Origin: Chitinophagaceae bacterium
GTDB lineage: Bacteria > Bacteroidota > Bacteroidia > Chitinophagales > Chitinophagaceae
NCBI GenBank assembly: GCA_016787065.1
Contig: JAEUVD010000034.1
Span: forward strand, 1 to 56,860
Direction: 5' to 3'
Length of the DNA: 56,860 bases
A program made the position numbers and the translations under genes. The notes below the pieces were generated by a model. The model searched no databases. It was given only the letters and a program-made list of their open reading frames with translations, and was not told where the DNA came from. Within the stretch, counting starts at the first letter, position 1, and each line of letters opens with the position of its first letter. Shown here one piece after another: positions 16,919 through 26,585 of this stretch.

Positions 16919-18328
16919 ATGGCCAAGAAAAAAAAATTTGTACTGGAGAATATATTAGTCGAAGATTACGCTGCGGAAGGCAAATGTGTTAGTCGCCATA
17001 ACGATAAAGTGATTTTTATTGAAGGTGCAATTCCTGGAGATCGAGCTACCATTTTTGTACATAAGAACAAAAAAGACTGGGCTGAAGCAAAGGTGAATTC
17101 AATTACAGAACCCTCACCACTGCGTATTGAACCTTTTTGTACACATTTCGGAACTTGTGGTGGATGTAAATGGCAAATGCTTCCCTATGCGTTGCAGTTA
17201 CAATATAAAGACAAACAAGTAAGCGAACAACTACGTAGAATTGGTAAGATTATACCTCAACAGGTTCTTCCAATTTTAGGTTGTGAAACGAATAGCTATT
17301 ATCGAAACAAATTAGAATTTACGTTTTCAAACAAACAATACCTCACCACAGATCAACTTAACGCCGGAGAACCCTTCCACAAAAATGTGTTAGGTTTTCA
17401 TGCTCCTTCTTTTTTTGATAAGGTGATTGATATAGAAACTTGTCATCTTCAAGTAGAACCAACCAACGCCATTAAAAACTTTATACGTGCGTATGCCTAT
17501 CAACACGAACTCAGCTTTTATGATATAAGAAATCATCAAGGGCTGTTGCGTAACCTAATGATACGTTTATCCTCTTTAGGGGAGGTTATGGTTAATCTTG
17601 TTTTCGGAGAACATAATCAACAAGCTATAATAGCTTTGTTAGAAGCGCTCGTGAATCAGTTTCCCGATATAAAATCGTTGAACTATATTATTAATCTCAA
17701 ACTGAACGACACGATTTACGACCAAGAGGTAATTTCATTCTACGGTGAACCTTATATTGAAGAACATCTCGAATCATTCCGATTTAAAATTAGTCCGAAA
17801 TCTTTTTTTCAAACCAATACAAAACAGGCAGAGCGTTTATACCAAGTGGTTCGTGATTTTATCGATGCCAAAGGACATGAAACGTTGTACGACTTATACT
17901 GCGGTACCGGTAGTATTGGTATCTTCTTATCGAAAGAGGTTAAAACAATAATCGGCGTTGAAACGGTTCCTGATGCCATCGAAGATGCCAAAAAGAATGC
18001 TACATTGAATGCACTTACTAATAGCTATTTTTATGCAGGCGATGTAATTACTATTTGCACACCCGCGTTTTTTGAAACACATGGCACACCTGATATTATA
18101 GTAATCGATCCACCTCGCGCTGGTTGTCATGAAAAATTAATAAACACCTTACTGCTACTGAAGGCACCCACTTTGGTTTATGTAAGTTGTAACCCTGCCA
18201 CGCAAGCACGTGATTTGAATTTATTACAAGAGAAATATGACGTTACCCGTTCGCAAGCGGTAGATATGTTTCCACATACCCATCATGTTGAAAATGTTGT
18301 TCAGCTTAAATTGAAAATTACACAGTAG
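16919..18328 (+). CDS. rlmD: 23S rRNA (uracil-C5)-methyltransferase, RlmD/RumA type
   Basis: 469 residues. An N-terminal TRAM-like domain is followed by Fe-S ligands in CTHFGTCGGC (Cys74, 80, 83), a further Cys in IETCHL, then the SAM-binding DLYCGTGSIG and the catalytic loop VSCNPAT (Cys424). The enzyme methylates C5 of a uridine in 23S rRNA; exact site (U1939 or U747) cannot be told. The N-terminal Lys run MAKKKK is typical. The Nudix gene follows after 12 nt and likely shares the transcript. Confidence 0.9.
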   Translation: MAKKKKFVLENILVEDYAAEGKCVSRHNDKVIFIEGAIPGDRATIFVHKNKKDWAEAKVNSITEPSPLRIEPFCTHFGTCGGCKWQMLPYALQLQYKDKQVSEQLRRIGKIIPQQVLPILGCETNSYYRNKLEFTFSNKQYLTTDQLNAGEPFHKNVLGFHAPSFFDKVIDIETCHLQVEPTNAIKNFIRAYAYQHELSFYDIRNHQGLLRNLMIRLSSLGEVMVNLVFGEHNQQAIIALLEALVNQFPDIKSLNYIINLKLNDTIYDQEVISFYGEPYIEEHLESFRFKISPKSFFQTNTKQAERLYQVVRDFIDAKGHETLYDLYCGTGSIGIFLSKEVKTIIGVETVPDAIEDAKKNATLNALTNSYFYAGDVITICTPAFFETHGTPDIIVIDPPRAGCHEKLINTLLLLKAPTLVYVSCNPATQARDLNLLQEKYDVTRSQAVDMFPHTHHVENVVQLKLKITQ

Positions 18329-18340
18329 AAAATAATTGGC

Positions 18341-18973
18341 ATGCTATTAAACCTAATCGACGAGTTACGAGATAAATTTCAACATCAATCCTTACCCGGC
18401 TTGGATGCTCAAATGAAAATGGCACCTCCTATGAGAACGCGCGACATGCAAGTGCCCAGCAATGTGCGCTTGGGAGCTGTATTAATTTTAGTATTTGAAA
18501 TTGATAAAAAATGGAATACCTTATTGATACGTAGAACAGAAGACGGACAAACTCATAGCGGACAAATTAGTTTTCCGGGAGGAAAAAAAGATCCTTCCGA
18601 TCGGGATTTAATTCATACCGCCCTTCGAGAATGTGAAGAAGAAATTAGTGTTTTACGAAAGGATGTTGAAGTTCTAGGAACCTTAACCCCGTTGTACATT
18701 CCGCCAAGTAATTTTTTGGTAACTCCCGTGGTAGGTCATATTAAAGAACTTCAGAATTACAAGGCCTCCGAACGCGAAGTGCAAGAGATTATACAAACAC
18801 CCTTAGAACTACTTTTTTGGGAAGAAACAAAATCAGAAAAAGAGGTTCTTCGTTCCGACGACCCTTCAGTTGCCATGACTGCTCCTGTTTACAAATTAGC
18901 GGATGACATTGTTATTTGGGGAGCAACAGCTATGATGATTTCTGAGTTGGAAACGCTAATTTTACAATCATGA
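18341..18973 (+). CDS. Nudix hydrolase, CoA pyrophosphatase-like
   Basis: 210 residues. The region GQISFPGGKKDPSDRDLIHTALRECEEEI is a Nudix box preceded by the Gly-Gln-(I/V)-(S/A)-Phe-Pro-Gly-Gly element of the CoA-pyrophosphatase subfamily (NudL-like). The first Glu of the canonical box is replaced by Asp; the REcEEE core is intact. Expected substrate is CoA or acyl-CoA. It overlaps the next gene by 4 nt. Confidence 0.85.
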   Translation: MLLNLIDELRDKFQHQSLPGLDAQMKMAPPMRTRDMQVPSNVRLGAVLILVFEIDKKWNTLLIRRTEDGQTHSGQISFPGGKKDPSDRDLIHTALRECEEEISVLRKDVEVLGTLTPLYIPPSNFLVTPVVGHIKELQNYKASEREVQEIIQTPLELLFWEETKSEKEVLRSDDPSVAMTAPVYKLADDIVIWGATAMMISELETLILQS

Positions 18974-19671
18974 ATGCATTGGTAACCGGAGGTAGTAAAG
19001 GAATAGGCAAAGCCATTGCGTTGAAATTGGCCGCCTTGAATTATAATTTAGTTATCTGTTCACGCGGCATAGAGGATTTAAAAATAGTGCAAGCAGAAAT
19101 TCAACAAAAATACCCTCAAGTTCAAGTGCATCCTGCAGTTTATGATTTAAGTAACCAGGAAGATTGCGAGCGTTTAGCCACGTTTACCATGAAGCTGTTC
19201 GGCACACTTGATGTTTTAGTAAATAATGCCGGGCAGTTTTTACCCGGTGATATTTCATTAGAACAAGATGGATTATTACAACAAATGCTTCAAGTTAATT
19301 TGTTTTCGGCCTACCATCTCAGTAGAGCTATCATTCCATTTATGAAAAAACAACAACAGGGATGTATTATTAATATGGGCTCCGTTGCTGGTTTGAAAGC
19401 ATATGAACACGGCGGTTCCTATAGCATTAGCAAGTTCGCCTTGGTTGGTTTTTCAAAAAACCTACGCGATGAATTGAAACCTTTTGGCATAAAAGTATCC
19501 ACCATTAACCCTGGAGCTACCATGAGTGATTCGTGGTCGGGAAGCGGTATTTCAGAAGAACGAATTATGGAAGCAAATGATATTGCAGAAGTAGTAGCTA
19601 TGATTGTTTCTTTATCACCCCAAGCGGTTTTAGAAGACGTTACCTTAAGACCCTTGCTCGGTGACCTTTGA
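18970..19671 (+). CDS. Short-chain dehydrogenase/reductase
   Basis: 233-residue classical SDR. The cofactor loop TGGSKGIG is at residues 6-13, NNAG at 85-88, and the catalytic set Ser138, Tyr151, Lys155 (YSISK) is complete. Resembles 3-oxoacyl-reductase or sepiapterin-reductase-like enzymes; substrate unknown. Coupled to the Nudix gene through an ATGA overlap. Confidence 0.9.
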   Translation: MNALVTGGSKGIGKAIALKLAALNYNLVICSRGIEDLKIVQAEIQQKYPQVQVHPAVYDLSNQEDCERLATFTMKLFGTLDVLVNNAGQFLPGDISLEQDGLLQQMLQVNLFSAYHLSRAIIPFMKKQQQGCIINMGSVAGLKAYEHGGSYSISKFALVGFSKNLRDELKPFGIKVSTINPGATMSDSWSGSGISEERIMEANDIAEVVAMIVSLSPQAVLEDVTLRPLLGDL

Positions 19672-19784
19672 ATTATTACTCTAAAGGGCAAGAATCTTTT
19701 TAAGTACAACTTTCCGTAACAACCCTTTGAATTCTAGTAACTGCAATCAACGTAGCAACTAATCACAAACGTTGAAACGAATTC

Positions 19785-21305
19785 TTAGAATTGAACATAC
19801 GGTGCTAAACCATGAATACCCCCTTCTCTACCAAATCCACTTTCTTTATAACCACCAAATGGTGAGGCCGGATCAAATTTATTGAACGTATTAGCCCAAA
19901 CCACACCGGCACGTAAGCGGGATGTCATATTGAAAATTTTACTCCCCTTATCTGTCCATACGCCGGCACTTAAACCATAAGGAATATTGTTTGCTTTCTC
20001 CAATACTTCTTCAACGGTTCTGAATGTTTGAACGGCTAAAACAGGCCCGAAAATTTCTTCTTGAACAATACGATGACTTTGCGATGTGTGTAAGAAGAGT
20101 GTTGGTTTACAGAAAAAACCGGTAGCAGGTAGCAAACATTCAGGTTGATAAATCTCTGCCCCTTCTTTTATACCAAGTTGAATATACTCCTGAATTTTTT
20201 TGAATTGCGCTTCGGAGTTAATAGCACCGATATCGGTATTCTTATCTAGTGGATCGCCAACAATTAAATGACTCATCCGTCGTTTTAATTTCTTCAATAC
20301 AATATCGGCAATATTTTCTTGAATGAATAAACGGCTGCCTGCACAACAAACATGACCTTGATTAAAAAATATAGCATTTACAATGCCTTCCACAGCCTGA
20401 TCAATTGGGGCGTCGTCGAAAATAATATTAGCAGCTTTCCCGCCTAACTCTAGTGTTACTTTTTTACTAGTGCCCGCAACTGCTTTTTGAATGTACTTCC
20501 CCACAGCAGTACTTCCGGTGAAAGCAATTTTATTTACATCCGGATGGTTAACTAAAGCGGCCCCTGCATCACCAAAGCCGGTAACGATGTTTACCACACC
20601 GGGAGGCAAACCACTTTCCTGAATTATTTCTGCCAACTTCATTGCGGTGAGGGGTGTTGTTTCAGCAGGTTTTAGCACTACCGTATTACCGGTTGCTAAA
20701 GCCGGGGCAAGCTTCCACGCAGCCATTAACAGCGGAAAATTCCAAGGTATAACTTGTGCTACAACACCTAAAGGCTTGGCTATTCTTCCAGGAAAAGCAT
20801 ATTCTAATTTGTCGGCCCAACCGGCATAATAAAAAAAGTGGTTAGCAGCTAAGGGTACATCAACATCTCTGCTTTCACGAATTGGCTTACCACCATCCAT
20901 GCTTTCTATTACCGATAATTCCCGAGCACGCTCCTGAATAATTCGTGCGATTCGATAAATGTATTTACCTCGTTCAGCGCCCGACAATTTACTCCATGCC
21001 GGAAACGCTTTTCGAGCTGCTTTAACGGCAATATCCACATCAGCTTCCTCCGCTTTGGCTACTGAGCTAAGCATTTTTCCGGAACTTGGTGAACTGGTAT
21101 GGAAGTACTTTTTACTTTTTGGCTTTACAAATTCGCCCCCTATAAAAAGGTTGTATTGCGGAGCAAGTTGCACATGACTGCTACTTTCCGGTGCAGGAGC
21201 TAAATCGTGAAAAATACCCTTAGCTCGAACCGACAAAGGCTGTGCTGTGGCTTTTTTATTGATCGTTGTGCTTACCTTTTTTGTGCTTGTTTTCTTTGTT
21301 GCCAT
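19785..21305 (-). CDS. Aldehyde dehydrogenase with lysine-rich N-terminal extension
   Basis: 506-residue NAD(P)-dependent ALDH. Conserved sites: PWNFP (Asn189 region), FTGS (262-265), Glu286 in LELGGK, and catalytic Cys320 in GHVCCAGS; the end PFGGYKESGFGREGG is standard. The first 50 residues (MATKKTSTKKVSTTINKK...) are a Lys/Thr-rich, probably disordered tail not part of the ALDH core. It starts 5 nt after deoC; the aldolase releases acetaldehyde, so oxidation of that product is the likely role. Confidence 0.92.
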   Translation of the reverse strand: MATKKTSTKKVSTTINKKATAQPLSVRAKGIFHDLAPAPESSSHVQLAPQYNLFIGGEFVKPKSKKYFHTSSPSSGKMLSSVAKAEEADVDIAVKAARKAFPAWSKLSGAERGKYIYRIARIIQERARELSVIESMDGGKPIRESRDVDVPLAANHFFYYAGWADKLEYAFPGRIAKPLGVVAQVIPWNFPLLMAAWKLAPALATGNTVVLKPAETTPLTAMKLAEIIQESGLPPGVVNIVTGFGDAGAALVNHPDVNKIAFTGSTAVGKYIQKAVAGTSKKVTLELGGKAANIIFDDAPIDQAVEGIVNAIFFNQGHVCCAGSRLFIQENIADIVLKKLKRRMSHLIVGDPLDKNTDIGAINSEAQFKKIQEYIQLGIKEGAEIYQPECLLPATGFFCKPTLFLHTSQSHRIVQEEIFGPVLAVQTFRTVEEVLEKANNIPYGLSAGVWTDKGSKIFNMTSRLRAGVVWANTFNKFDPASPFGGYKESGFGREGGIHGLAPYVQF

Positions 21306-21310
21306 GCCTG

Positions 21311-22201
21311 TTAATCTTTGGAAATATAGTCTGAAGAATAATAAACCCCGAATTGTTCCTTCCCAAGTTGAAGAAGAATATCATTTGCTAAGCTACTTGC
21401 GCCGAATCGAAACCAATGGTTATTCATCCATGCATCTCCTAATGTTTCATATAACATAACCAGATATTGAATAGCTGATTTAGAGGTTGAAATACCACCG
21501 GCAGGCTTCATTCCAACCATTACGCCGGTATGATCATAATAATCTTGAATTGCTTGCAACATAACCAAGGTTACCGGCATCGTTGCGGCTGGTTGAATTT
21601 TTCCGGTGGATGTTTTAATAAAATCCGCCCCGGCATACATGGCAATATCACTGGCTTTACGAACATTATCGAGGGTTGATAGCTCCCCTGTTTCCAAAAT
21701 AACCTTCAAACGTGCTAAACCACAAGCTTCTTTAATAGCAGCAATTTCATCGAAAACAAAATTGTAATTGCCTTTTAAAAATTCACCTCTACTAATTACC
21801 ATATCCACTTCATCGGCACCATGGTCTACGGCCATTTTGGTATCTTCTAATTTCACCTTTCTGCTGCTGTTTCCACTTGGGAAAGCGGTTGCCACGGAGG
21901 CCACTTTTATTCCTGAATTACCTAGGGCTTTACGTGCGGTTTTTACATGATTGGGATATACGCAAATAGCCGCAACCGTAGGAATATCGTTCAAATGATC
22001 GGCGAGATGCTGTGCTTTGTAGCACATCTGCTCCACCTTTCCGGGAGTATCTTTCCCTTCCAAGGTAGTTAAATCAATCATATTCAGGGCGAGCTTCAAA
22101 GCCTGAAGTTTACTTCCCTTTTTAATACTACGTGTATTGAAACGTGCTACCCGTTCTTCAATACCTACCTGATCTACAACAGGCGATGAAAACCGATTCA
22201 T
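21311..22201 (-). CDS. deoC: Deoxyribose-phosphate aldolase
   Basis: 296 residues from the ATG at 22201. A class I aldolase cleaving 2-deoxyribose-5-phosphate to glyceraldehyde-3-phosphate and acetaldehyde. The Schiff-base Lys is in ADFIKTSTGK; other conserved parts are AICVYPNHV, VATAFPSGNS, EVDMVIS, KVILETGEL and GMKPAGGIS. The frame extends to a GTG at 22228, but an exact -7 box lies between the two, so the ATG is preferred. It forms an operon with the aldehyde dehydrogenase: a deoxynucleoside catabolism pair. Confidence 0.94.
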   Translation of the reverse strand: MNRFSSPVVDQVGIEERVARFNTRSIKKGSKLQALKLALNMIDLTTLEGKDTPGKVEQMCYKAQHLADHLNDIPTVAAICVYPNHVKTARKALGNSGIKVASVATAFPSGNSSRKVKLEDTKMAVDHGADEVDMVISRGEFLKGNYNFVFDEIAAIKEACGLARLKVILETGELSTLDNVRKASDIAMYAGADFIKTSTGKIQPAATMPVTLVMLQAIQDYYDHTGVMVGMKPAGGISTSKSAIQYLVMLYETLGDAWMNNHWFRFGASSLANDILLQLGKEQFGVYYSSDYISKD

Positions 22202-22206
22202 GCCCT

Positions 22207-22214
22207 CAAAGATA
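22207..22214 (-). promoter_or_regulatory. -7 box TATCTTTG of deoC
   Basis: Exact TAnnTTTG on the minus strand, 5 nt before the ATG at 22201. It implies a leaderless deoC mRNA and decides the start codon. Confidence 0.55.
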
Positions 22215-22451
22215 GCCTTAACAACCACGATTTACACACCGGATTTTCCTTTTTATTTCTTCTTCCATTCAAAAACCTTTATCCTTCTACTATAAAAAAC
22301 CTAAAAGCCATGAACGACCTTCGTTTAGAAAGGCTTCATAGTTACTCTATTCTGCTTGAAAGAAGCATTTCTGTAGGCCACAGCCTTAAAATCCTGTAAA
22401 ACTTTCCTCATTACCGTAATTACATTCAAATTGACTTAAATTGCGCACTTT

Positions 22452-23801
22452 ATGAAATTTTCGTATTTGCTTTTATTGGCCCTTCTTGTAGTGCGTTTGA
22501 ACACTACTGCACAAACACAAGTTGCCGATAAAATAATCGCTATTGTGAGCGATAAAATTATTCTTCGTTCTGAAATCGATGCGGCTTACGCCGATTATTT
22601 GAAAGAGAACCCAGAACTTCCGGAATCGGAAAAATGTAGCATTTTAGAACAAGTGGTTACTACTAAAATGTTGGTAGAACAAGCGGAACGTGACAGTGTA
22701 ATTGTTACTGAAGAAGAAGTGGAAGGTGCTATTGATAACCGCGTGCGCTATTTTGTTAGTATGTACGGTTCGGAAGAAAAAATGGAAGAAGTAGCCGGTA
22801 AAACCATTTACCAATTGAAAGATGAATACCGACCTATGTTTAAGGATAATATTACGGCGCAACGTATGCAGCAAACTATTATCAGTTCGGTAAAAATTAC
22901 TCCTCAAGAGGTAACAGCGTTCTACAATAAAATTCCACAAGATAGTTTGCCGTTCTATCCTTCGATGGTTGAAGTTGGACAAATAGTTATTAAACCGGAA
23001 GTGAATAAAGAAGTAGATGAAATTGCCGTCAATAAACTGAAGCAGCTTCGGGAGGAGATAGTAAGTGGAAAGATAACCTTTGATTATGCTGTGGCTGCAA
23101 ACAGCGACGACCCTATGAGTAAAGATAATGGTGGTGAGTTAGGTGTGGTTGGTAGAGATGAATTAGTACCTGAATTTGCTGCGGCAGCATTTAAATTACA
23201 GAACAATGAGATCTCACCTATCGTGAAAACTAAGTACGGCTATCATATAGTTCAAATGATGAACAGACAAGGTGAAAAAGCCAAACTGCGTCATATACTG
23301 ATAAAGCCTTTAGTTACGTCCGACATGGTTGAACTGGCAATTAAAAAAGCAGATAGCGTACGTGTGGATGTGCTATCAGGCAAAATGAATTTCAGTACGG
23401 CGGTTGGGAAATACACGTATGACGATGCGACGAAAATTTCAGGTGGTTTTTTCACCAATCAACAAACAGGAAACACCTTTCTTCAAAATGATGAACTAGA
23501 CCCTGATGTGGCTATAACAATTACGAATATGAAGGTAGGAGAATATAGTATGCCAAAAGAATACACCGATCAAAGTGGCGATCGTATGGTGCGCTTCGTT
23601 TATTTGCGTTCACGAACCGAACCACACAAAGCCAATTTAAAAGATGATTACGGTAAAATTCAGCAAGTTGCCTTAGCTGAAAAACAAAATAAATATCTGT
23701 TCAATTGGATAACAGAAAAAACACCCACATTCTATATTAAAATAGACGAAGAATTTATGAGCTGTCCTAACCTGGCAAAATGGGCTACTCATAACGATTA
23801 A
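22452..23801 (+). CDS. SurA-like periplasmic peptidyl-prolyl isomerase
   Basis: 449 residues with a signal peptide (1-20). An N-terminal SurA-type chaperone region (residues about 22-160: ADKIIAIVSDKIILRSEIDAA) is followed by two parvulin domains, the first well conserved (VGQIVIKP..., GGELGVVGRDELVPEFAAAAF, YGYHIVQMM), the second degenerate. It should assist outer-membrane protein folding. The MoxR gene follows after 24 nt, an arrangement often seen in Bacteroidota. Confidence 0.9.
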   Translation: MKFSYLLLLALLVVRLNTTAQTQVADKIIAIVSDKIILRSEIDAAYADYLKENPELPESEKCSILEQVVTTKMLVEQAERDSVIVTEEEVEGAIDNRVRYFVSMYGSEEKMEEVAGKTIYQLKDEYRPMFKDNITAQRMQQTIISSVKITPQEVTAFYNKIPQDSLPFYPSMVEVGQIVIKPEVNKEVDEIAVNKLKQLREEIVSGKITFDYAVAANSDDPMSKDNGGELGVVGRDELVPEFAAAAFKLQNNEISPIVKTKYGYHIVQMMNRQGEKAKLRHILIKPLVTSDMVELAIKKADSVRVDVLSGKMNFSTAVGKYTYDDATKISGGFFTNQQTGNTFLQNDELDPDVAITITNMKVGEYSMPKEYTDQSGDRMVRFVYLRSRTEPHKANLKDDYGKIQQVALAEKQNKYLFNWITEKTPTFYIKIDEEFMSCPNLAKWATHND

Positions 23802-23825
23802 TTTTAAAACACCTAATTAAACCAT

Positions 23826-24782
23826 ATGTTTTCATCAGACGTAGAAGCAGCGAAAGGATTACAAAAAAAATATGCTGATTTAAAATCAGCGATAGCCGAA
23901 ATCATTGTTGGGCAAGATGAAGTAGTTGAAGGCGTTATTATTTCGATTTTATGTAATGGACACAGCTTACTGGTAGGTGTGCCGGGATTGGCAAAAACCT
24001 TGTTGGTAAACACCATTGCACAGGTATTAGATTTGAATTTTAAACGTATTCAGTTTACACCAGATTTAATGCCGAGTGATATTACCGGTGCAGAAATTTT
24101 AGATGAACATCGTAATTTCAAATTCATAAAAGGGCCTTTATTCTCTAATATAATTTTGGCGGATGAAATAAATCGTACGCCTCCTAAAACGCAAGCGGCA
24201 TTACTTGAAGCTATGCAAGAACGACAAATTACGCAAGGTGGTTATGTTCATGCTTTACCTGCTCCTTTCTTTGTTCTGGCTACACAAAACCCTATTGAAC
24301 AAGAAGGTACATATCCGCTACCCGAAGCGCAATTAGATCGTTTCATGTTTAATATTTGGCTAGACTATCCAAGCTTTCAAGAAGAGTTACAAGTTGTGAA
24401 GAATACTACCTCCGACAAAAAAGTGTCGCTTCCGAAAGTCATGGGCGCAGAGGAAATTCTATACTTTCAACAACTCGTTCGTCGTGTACCTGTTCCTGAT
24501 AACGTAATGGAATATGCAGTGAAGTTGGTGCATAAAACCCGACCAAATGATCAGGGAAGTGATTTGGCAAGAACCTATATTTCTTGGGGTGCAGGTCCGC
24601 GTGCCTCACAAAATTTAATTCTTGGTGCGAAATGTTATGCCTTATTGCATGGAAAGTTTAGTCCGGATATTGAAGATGTAAAAGCTGTTGCACTACCCAT
24701 ACTTCGTCATCGTGTAGTACGTAACTACAAAGCAGAAGCTGAAGGATTAAAAATAGAAGAATTGATTGAACGATTGATGTAA
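23826..24782 (+). CDS. MoxR-family AAA+ ATPase
   Basis: 318 residues. Walker A GVPGLAKT, Walker B IILADEINRT, sensor LATQNPIEQEGTYPLPEAQLDRF, and the C-terminal lid domain are all present. MoxR ATPases act as chaperones, usually with DUF58 and VWA-domain proteins; none is found here, since the next gene is on the other strand. Probably co-transcribed with the SurA-like gene. Confidence 0.94.
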   Translation: MFSSDVEAAKGLQKKYADLKSAIAEIIVGQDEVVEGVIISILCNGHSLLVGVPGLAKTLLVNTIAQVLDLNFKRIQFTPDLMPSDITGAEILDEHRNFKFIKGPLFSNIILADEINRTPPKTQAALLEAMQERQITQGGYVHALPAPFFVLATQNPIEQEGTYPLPEAQLDRFMFNIWLDYPSFQEELQVVKNTTSDKKVSLPKVMGAEEILYFQQLVRRVPVPDNVMEYAVKLVHKTRPNDQGSDLARTYISWGAGPRASQNLILGAKCYALLHGKFSPDIEDVKAVALPILRHRVVRNYKAEAEGLKIEELIERLM

Positions 24783-24793
24783 TTCGATACAAG

Positions 24794-24820
24794 TTCAATC
24801 GTTGTTATTATTCGATTGAA
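24794..24820. terminator. Inverted repeat between convergent genes
   Basis: TTCAATCG (24794-24801) and CGATTGAA (24813-24820) around an 11-nt loop. There is no long T run, so it is a weak, possibly bidirectional terminator for moxR and the SET gene. Confidence 0.45.
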
Positions 24821-24823
24821 GCG

Positions 24824-25204
24824 TTATTCTTTCACATCAAACCACACTGCACCTTCATGGTTATAATCGCCGTTGTAATTAATGGTTAGTTCTTCACCCG
24901 CCTCAATATCTCTAACCGTTTTGATAAAAATTGTATTAGTATCATAATCCTGAAAATACTCACAATTTGAGGGGCTTGCATGATTGTAAATCGGAATATT
25001 CCCTAAGGCCATACAACAACGGTCATCTTCCCAATCAAAAATGTAATTGTATAAGGTTGTTTGATCAAGGAGTGCTTTTTCCTTCGACGACATTACTACT
25101 ACCGGTGAAATTTCTAATAACGTATTAGCCTTAATGGCTTTTGAGGTAAACATCCCCCATCCTTTCGTTGTTGTTTCACGACAATGAATATAAGAACGAA
25201 TCAT
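24824..25204 (-). CDS. SET-domain protein (putative lysine methyltransferase)
   Basis: 126 residues forming a minimal SET domain: KGWGMFTSKAIKANTLLE (14-31), the knot motif YNHASPSNCEY (73-83, related to the NHSxxPN signature) and GEELTINYN (103-111) with its Tyr. It would use SAM to methylate lysine on a protein; the target is unknown. No pre-/post-SET cysteines are seen. Its ATG overlaps the mreD stop by 4 nt, so it is expressed as the last gene of the mreBCD operon. Confidence 0.85.
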   Translation of the reverse strand: MIRSYIHCRETTTKGWGMFTSKAIKANTLLEISPVVVMSSKEKALLDQTTLYNYIFDWEDDRCCMALGNIPIYNHASPSNCEYFQDYDTNTIFIKTVRDIEAGEELTINYNGDYNHEGAVWFDVKE

Positions 25205-25746
25205 GCTCGTTTGATTTCTTGTTTGGCAAACAGTAGTTGTGCCAGAATAATTAAAATAATACTCAGAATGCCCGATAATAATGTTTTGTACAATATGATA
25301 AGGATACTTTTAAAACTCCAGAATTGAAGAATATAAAAATAAAAGTGATGGGTAACAATCATGATGATGCAGTACATCAGAAAGGAGTTGAATCCGAGTT
25401 TATAAAGAGACGGAATAGTTGACCCTAATTCCTTCATCTGTTGTTGAAGAAAAAGATTTAATACGAACGGGCGGATAAACGCAATGAGTAAGCACGCGGA
25501 AGCATGCATACCGGGGGTATTACTAAACATATCCATTGTAAGGCCAGTAATAAAACCTAACAGCATGAGTAAGGGGTGAGGAATGTTTACGGGTAGCAGA
25601 AGTATAAACAGAGGATACAAGATTGGAATGAACACCGGCACATGCAAAACAGTAACTGCCGATTTTATCATGATTCCATTCAGAAAGAAAACCTGAATCA
25701 GCATGATAACAATAAACTGTACGAGTAGTCGTATAGGGGTACTCAT
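25201..25746 (-). CDS. mreD: Rod shape-determining protein MreD
   Basis: 181-residue polytopic inner-membrane protein of the elongasome. Five or six hydrophobic segments and the PHPLLMLLGFITGLTMDMFSNTPGMHASACLLIAF stretch fit MreD, which is otherwise weakly conserved. It overlaps mreC by 4 nt upstream and the SET gene by 4 nt downstream. Confidence 0.88.
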   Translation of the reverse strand: MSTPIRLLVQFIVIMLIQVFFLNGIMIKSAVTVLHVPVFIPILYPLFILLLPVNIPHPLLMLLGFITGLTMDMFSNTPGMHASACLLIAFIRPFVLNLFLQQQMKELGSTIPSLYKLGFNSFLMYCIIMIVTHHFYFYILQFWSFKSILIILYKTLLSGILSIILIILAQLLFAKQEIKRA

Positions 25747-26576
25747 GGGTTTTCGCTATGGGTTACAGAATCTTCAAATAAAATACGTTCGATATTGGTC
25801 ATGTCTTTTATGACATACACATAATGCAGATTTCTAAAATTAGTGGAGAGCTGCACCTGGTAACTATCTTTTTCTTTCTTCTTAATGCGGCCAATCATAA
25901 CATGTTCCGGGAAATAAGAATATCCGGTGGTGGAAATCGTATCCCCAATTTTCAATTTTACGGATTGTGGAATACCTAATAAGCGCACGACCTCTGGGTT
26001 TTGTCCGCCCCACAAAACATGTCCTACCGTGCCGTCAGGAACTTGAGCACTCACTCTTGATTTATCGGCAAGCACCGAGCTTATAACCGCGAAGTGCGTA
26101 TTCACATGGGAAACACGACCTACGATTCCTTTCGCACTGATCACCGCCATTTTCTCTTTAACGCCATCTGCTGAACCTTTATTTATGGTGATATGATTAA
26201 ATTTCATGTCGATTGTGTTATTCAACACACGTGCGGGTATGTAGGTATAATGAATGGTGGTGCGCATCGAATCTTTTTCTTCGATACGGTTGCTCATACT
26301 ATCCTTTAACGGGTTTGCCGGAATAGCATGACCGATCAGTTGTTTCAGTCGTGCATTTTCTCTCATTAAGCTATCATTCGTACTGCGTAAACTCCAGAAA
26401 CCGAAGAAGCGGCTTTGCTGATCGTAAATAGCAGCGCTAATATTTCGAGATGAATTGATATACGAAGCTTGTTGATATGAATTATTTCTGAAAACCAATA
26501 TCCAACAAACGAGTTGCAAGAAAAGGAAAATAAAAAAATTATAATAGCGCTTAAATAAAACGATGAGGTTTCGCAC
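25743..26576 (-). CDS. mreC: Rod shape-determining protein MreC
   Basis: 277 residues: a short cytoplasmic start, one membrane segment (residues about 11-30), a coiled-coil-like part (NDSLMRENARLKQLI) and the double beta-barrel periplasmic domain with GIVGRVSHVNTHFAVISSVLADKSRVSAQV and GDTISTTGYSYFPEHVMIGRI. It links MreB filaments to the wall-synthesis enzymes. It begins 9 nt after mreB. Confidence 0.93.
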   Translation of the reverse strand: MRNLIVLFKRYYNFFIFLFLQLVCWILVFRNNSYQQASYINSSRNISAAIYDQQSRFFGFWSLRSTNDSLMRENARLKQLIGHAIPANPLKDSMSNRIEEKDSMRTTIHYTYIPARVLNNTIDMKFNHITINKGSADGVKEKMAVISAKGIVGRVSHVNTHFAVISSVLADKSRVSAQVPDGTVGHVLWGGQNPEVVRLLGIPQSVKLKIGDTISTTGYSYFPEHVMIGRIKKKEKDSYQVQLSTNFRNLHYVYVIKDMTNIERILFEDSVTHSENP

Positions 26577-26585
26577 AGATGCTGA

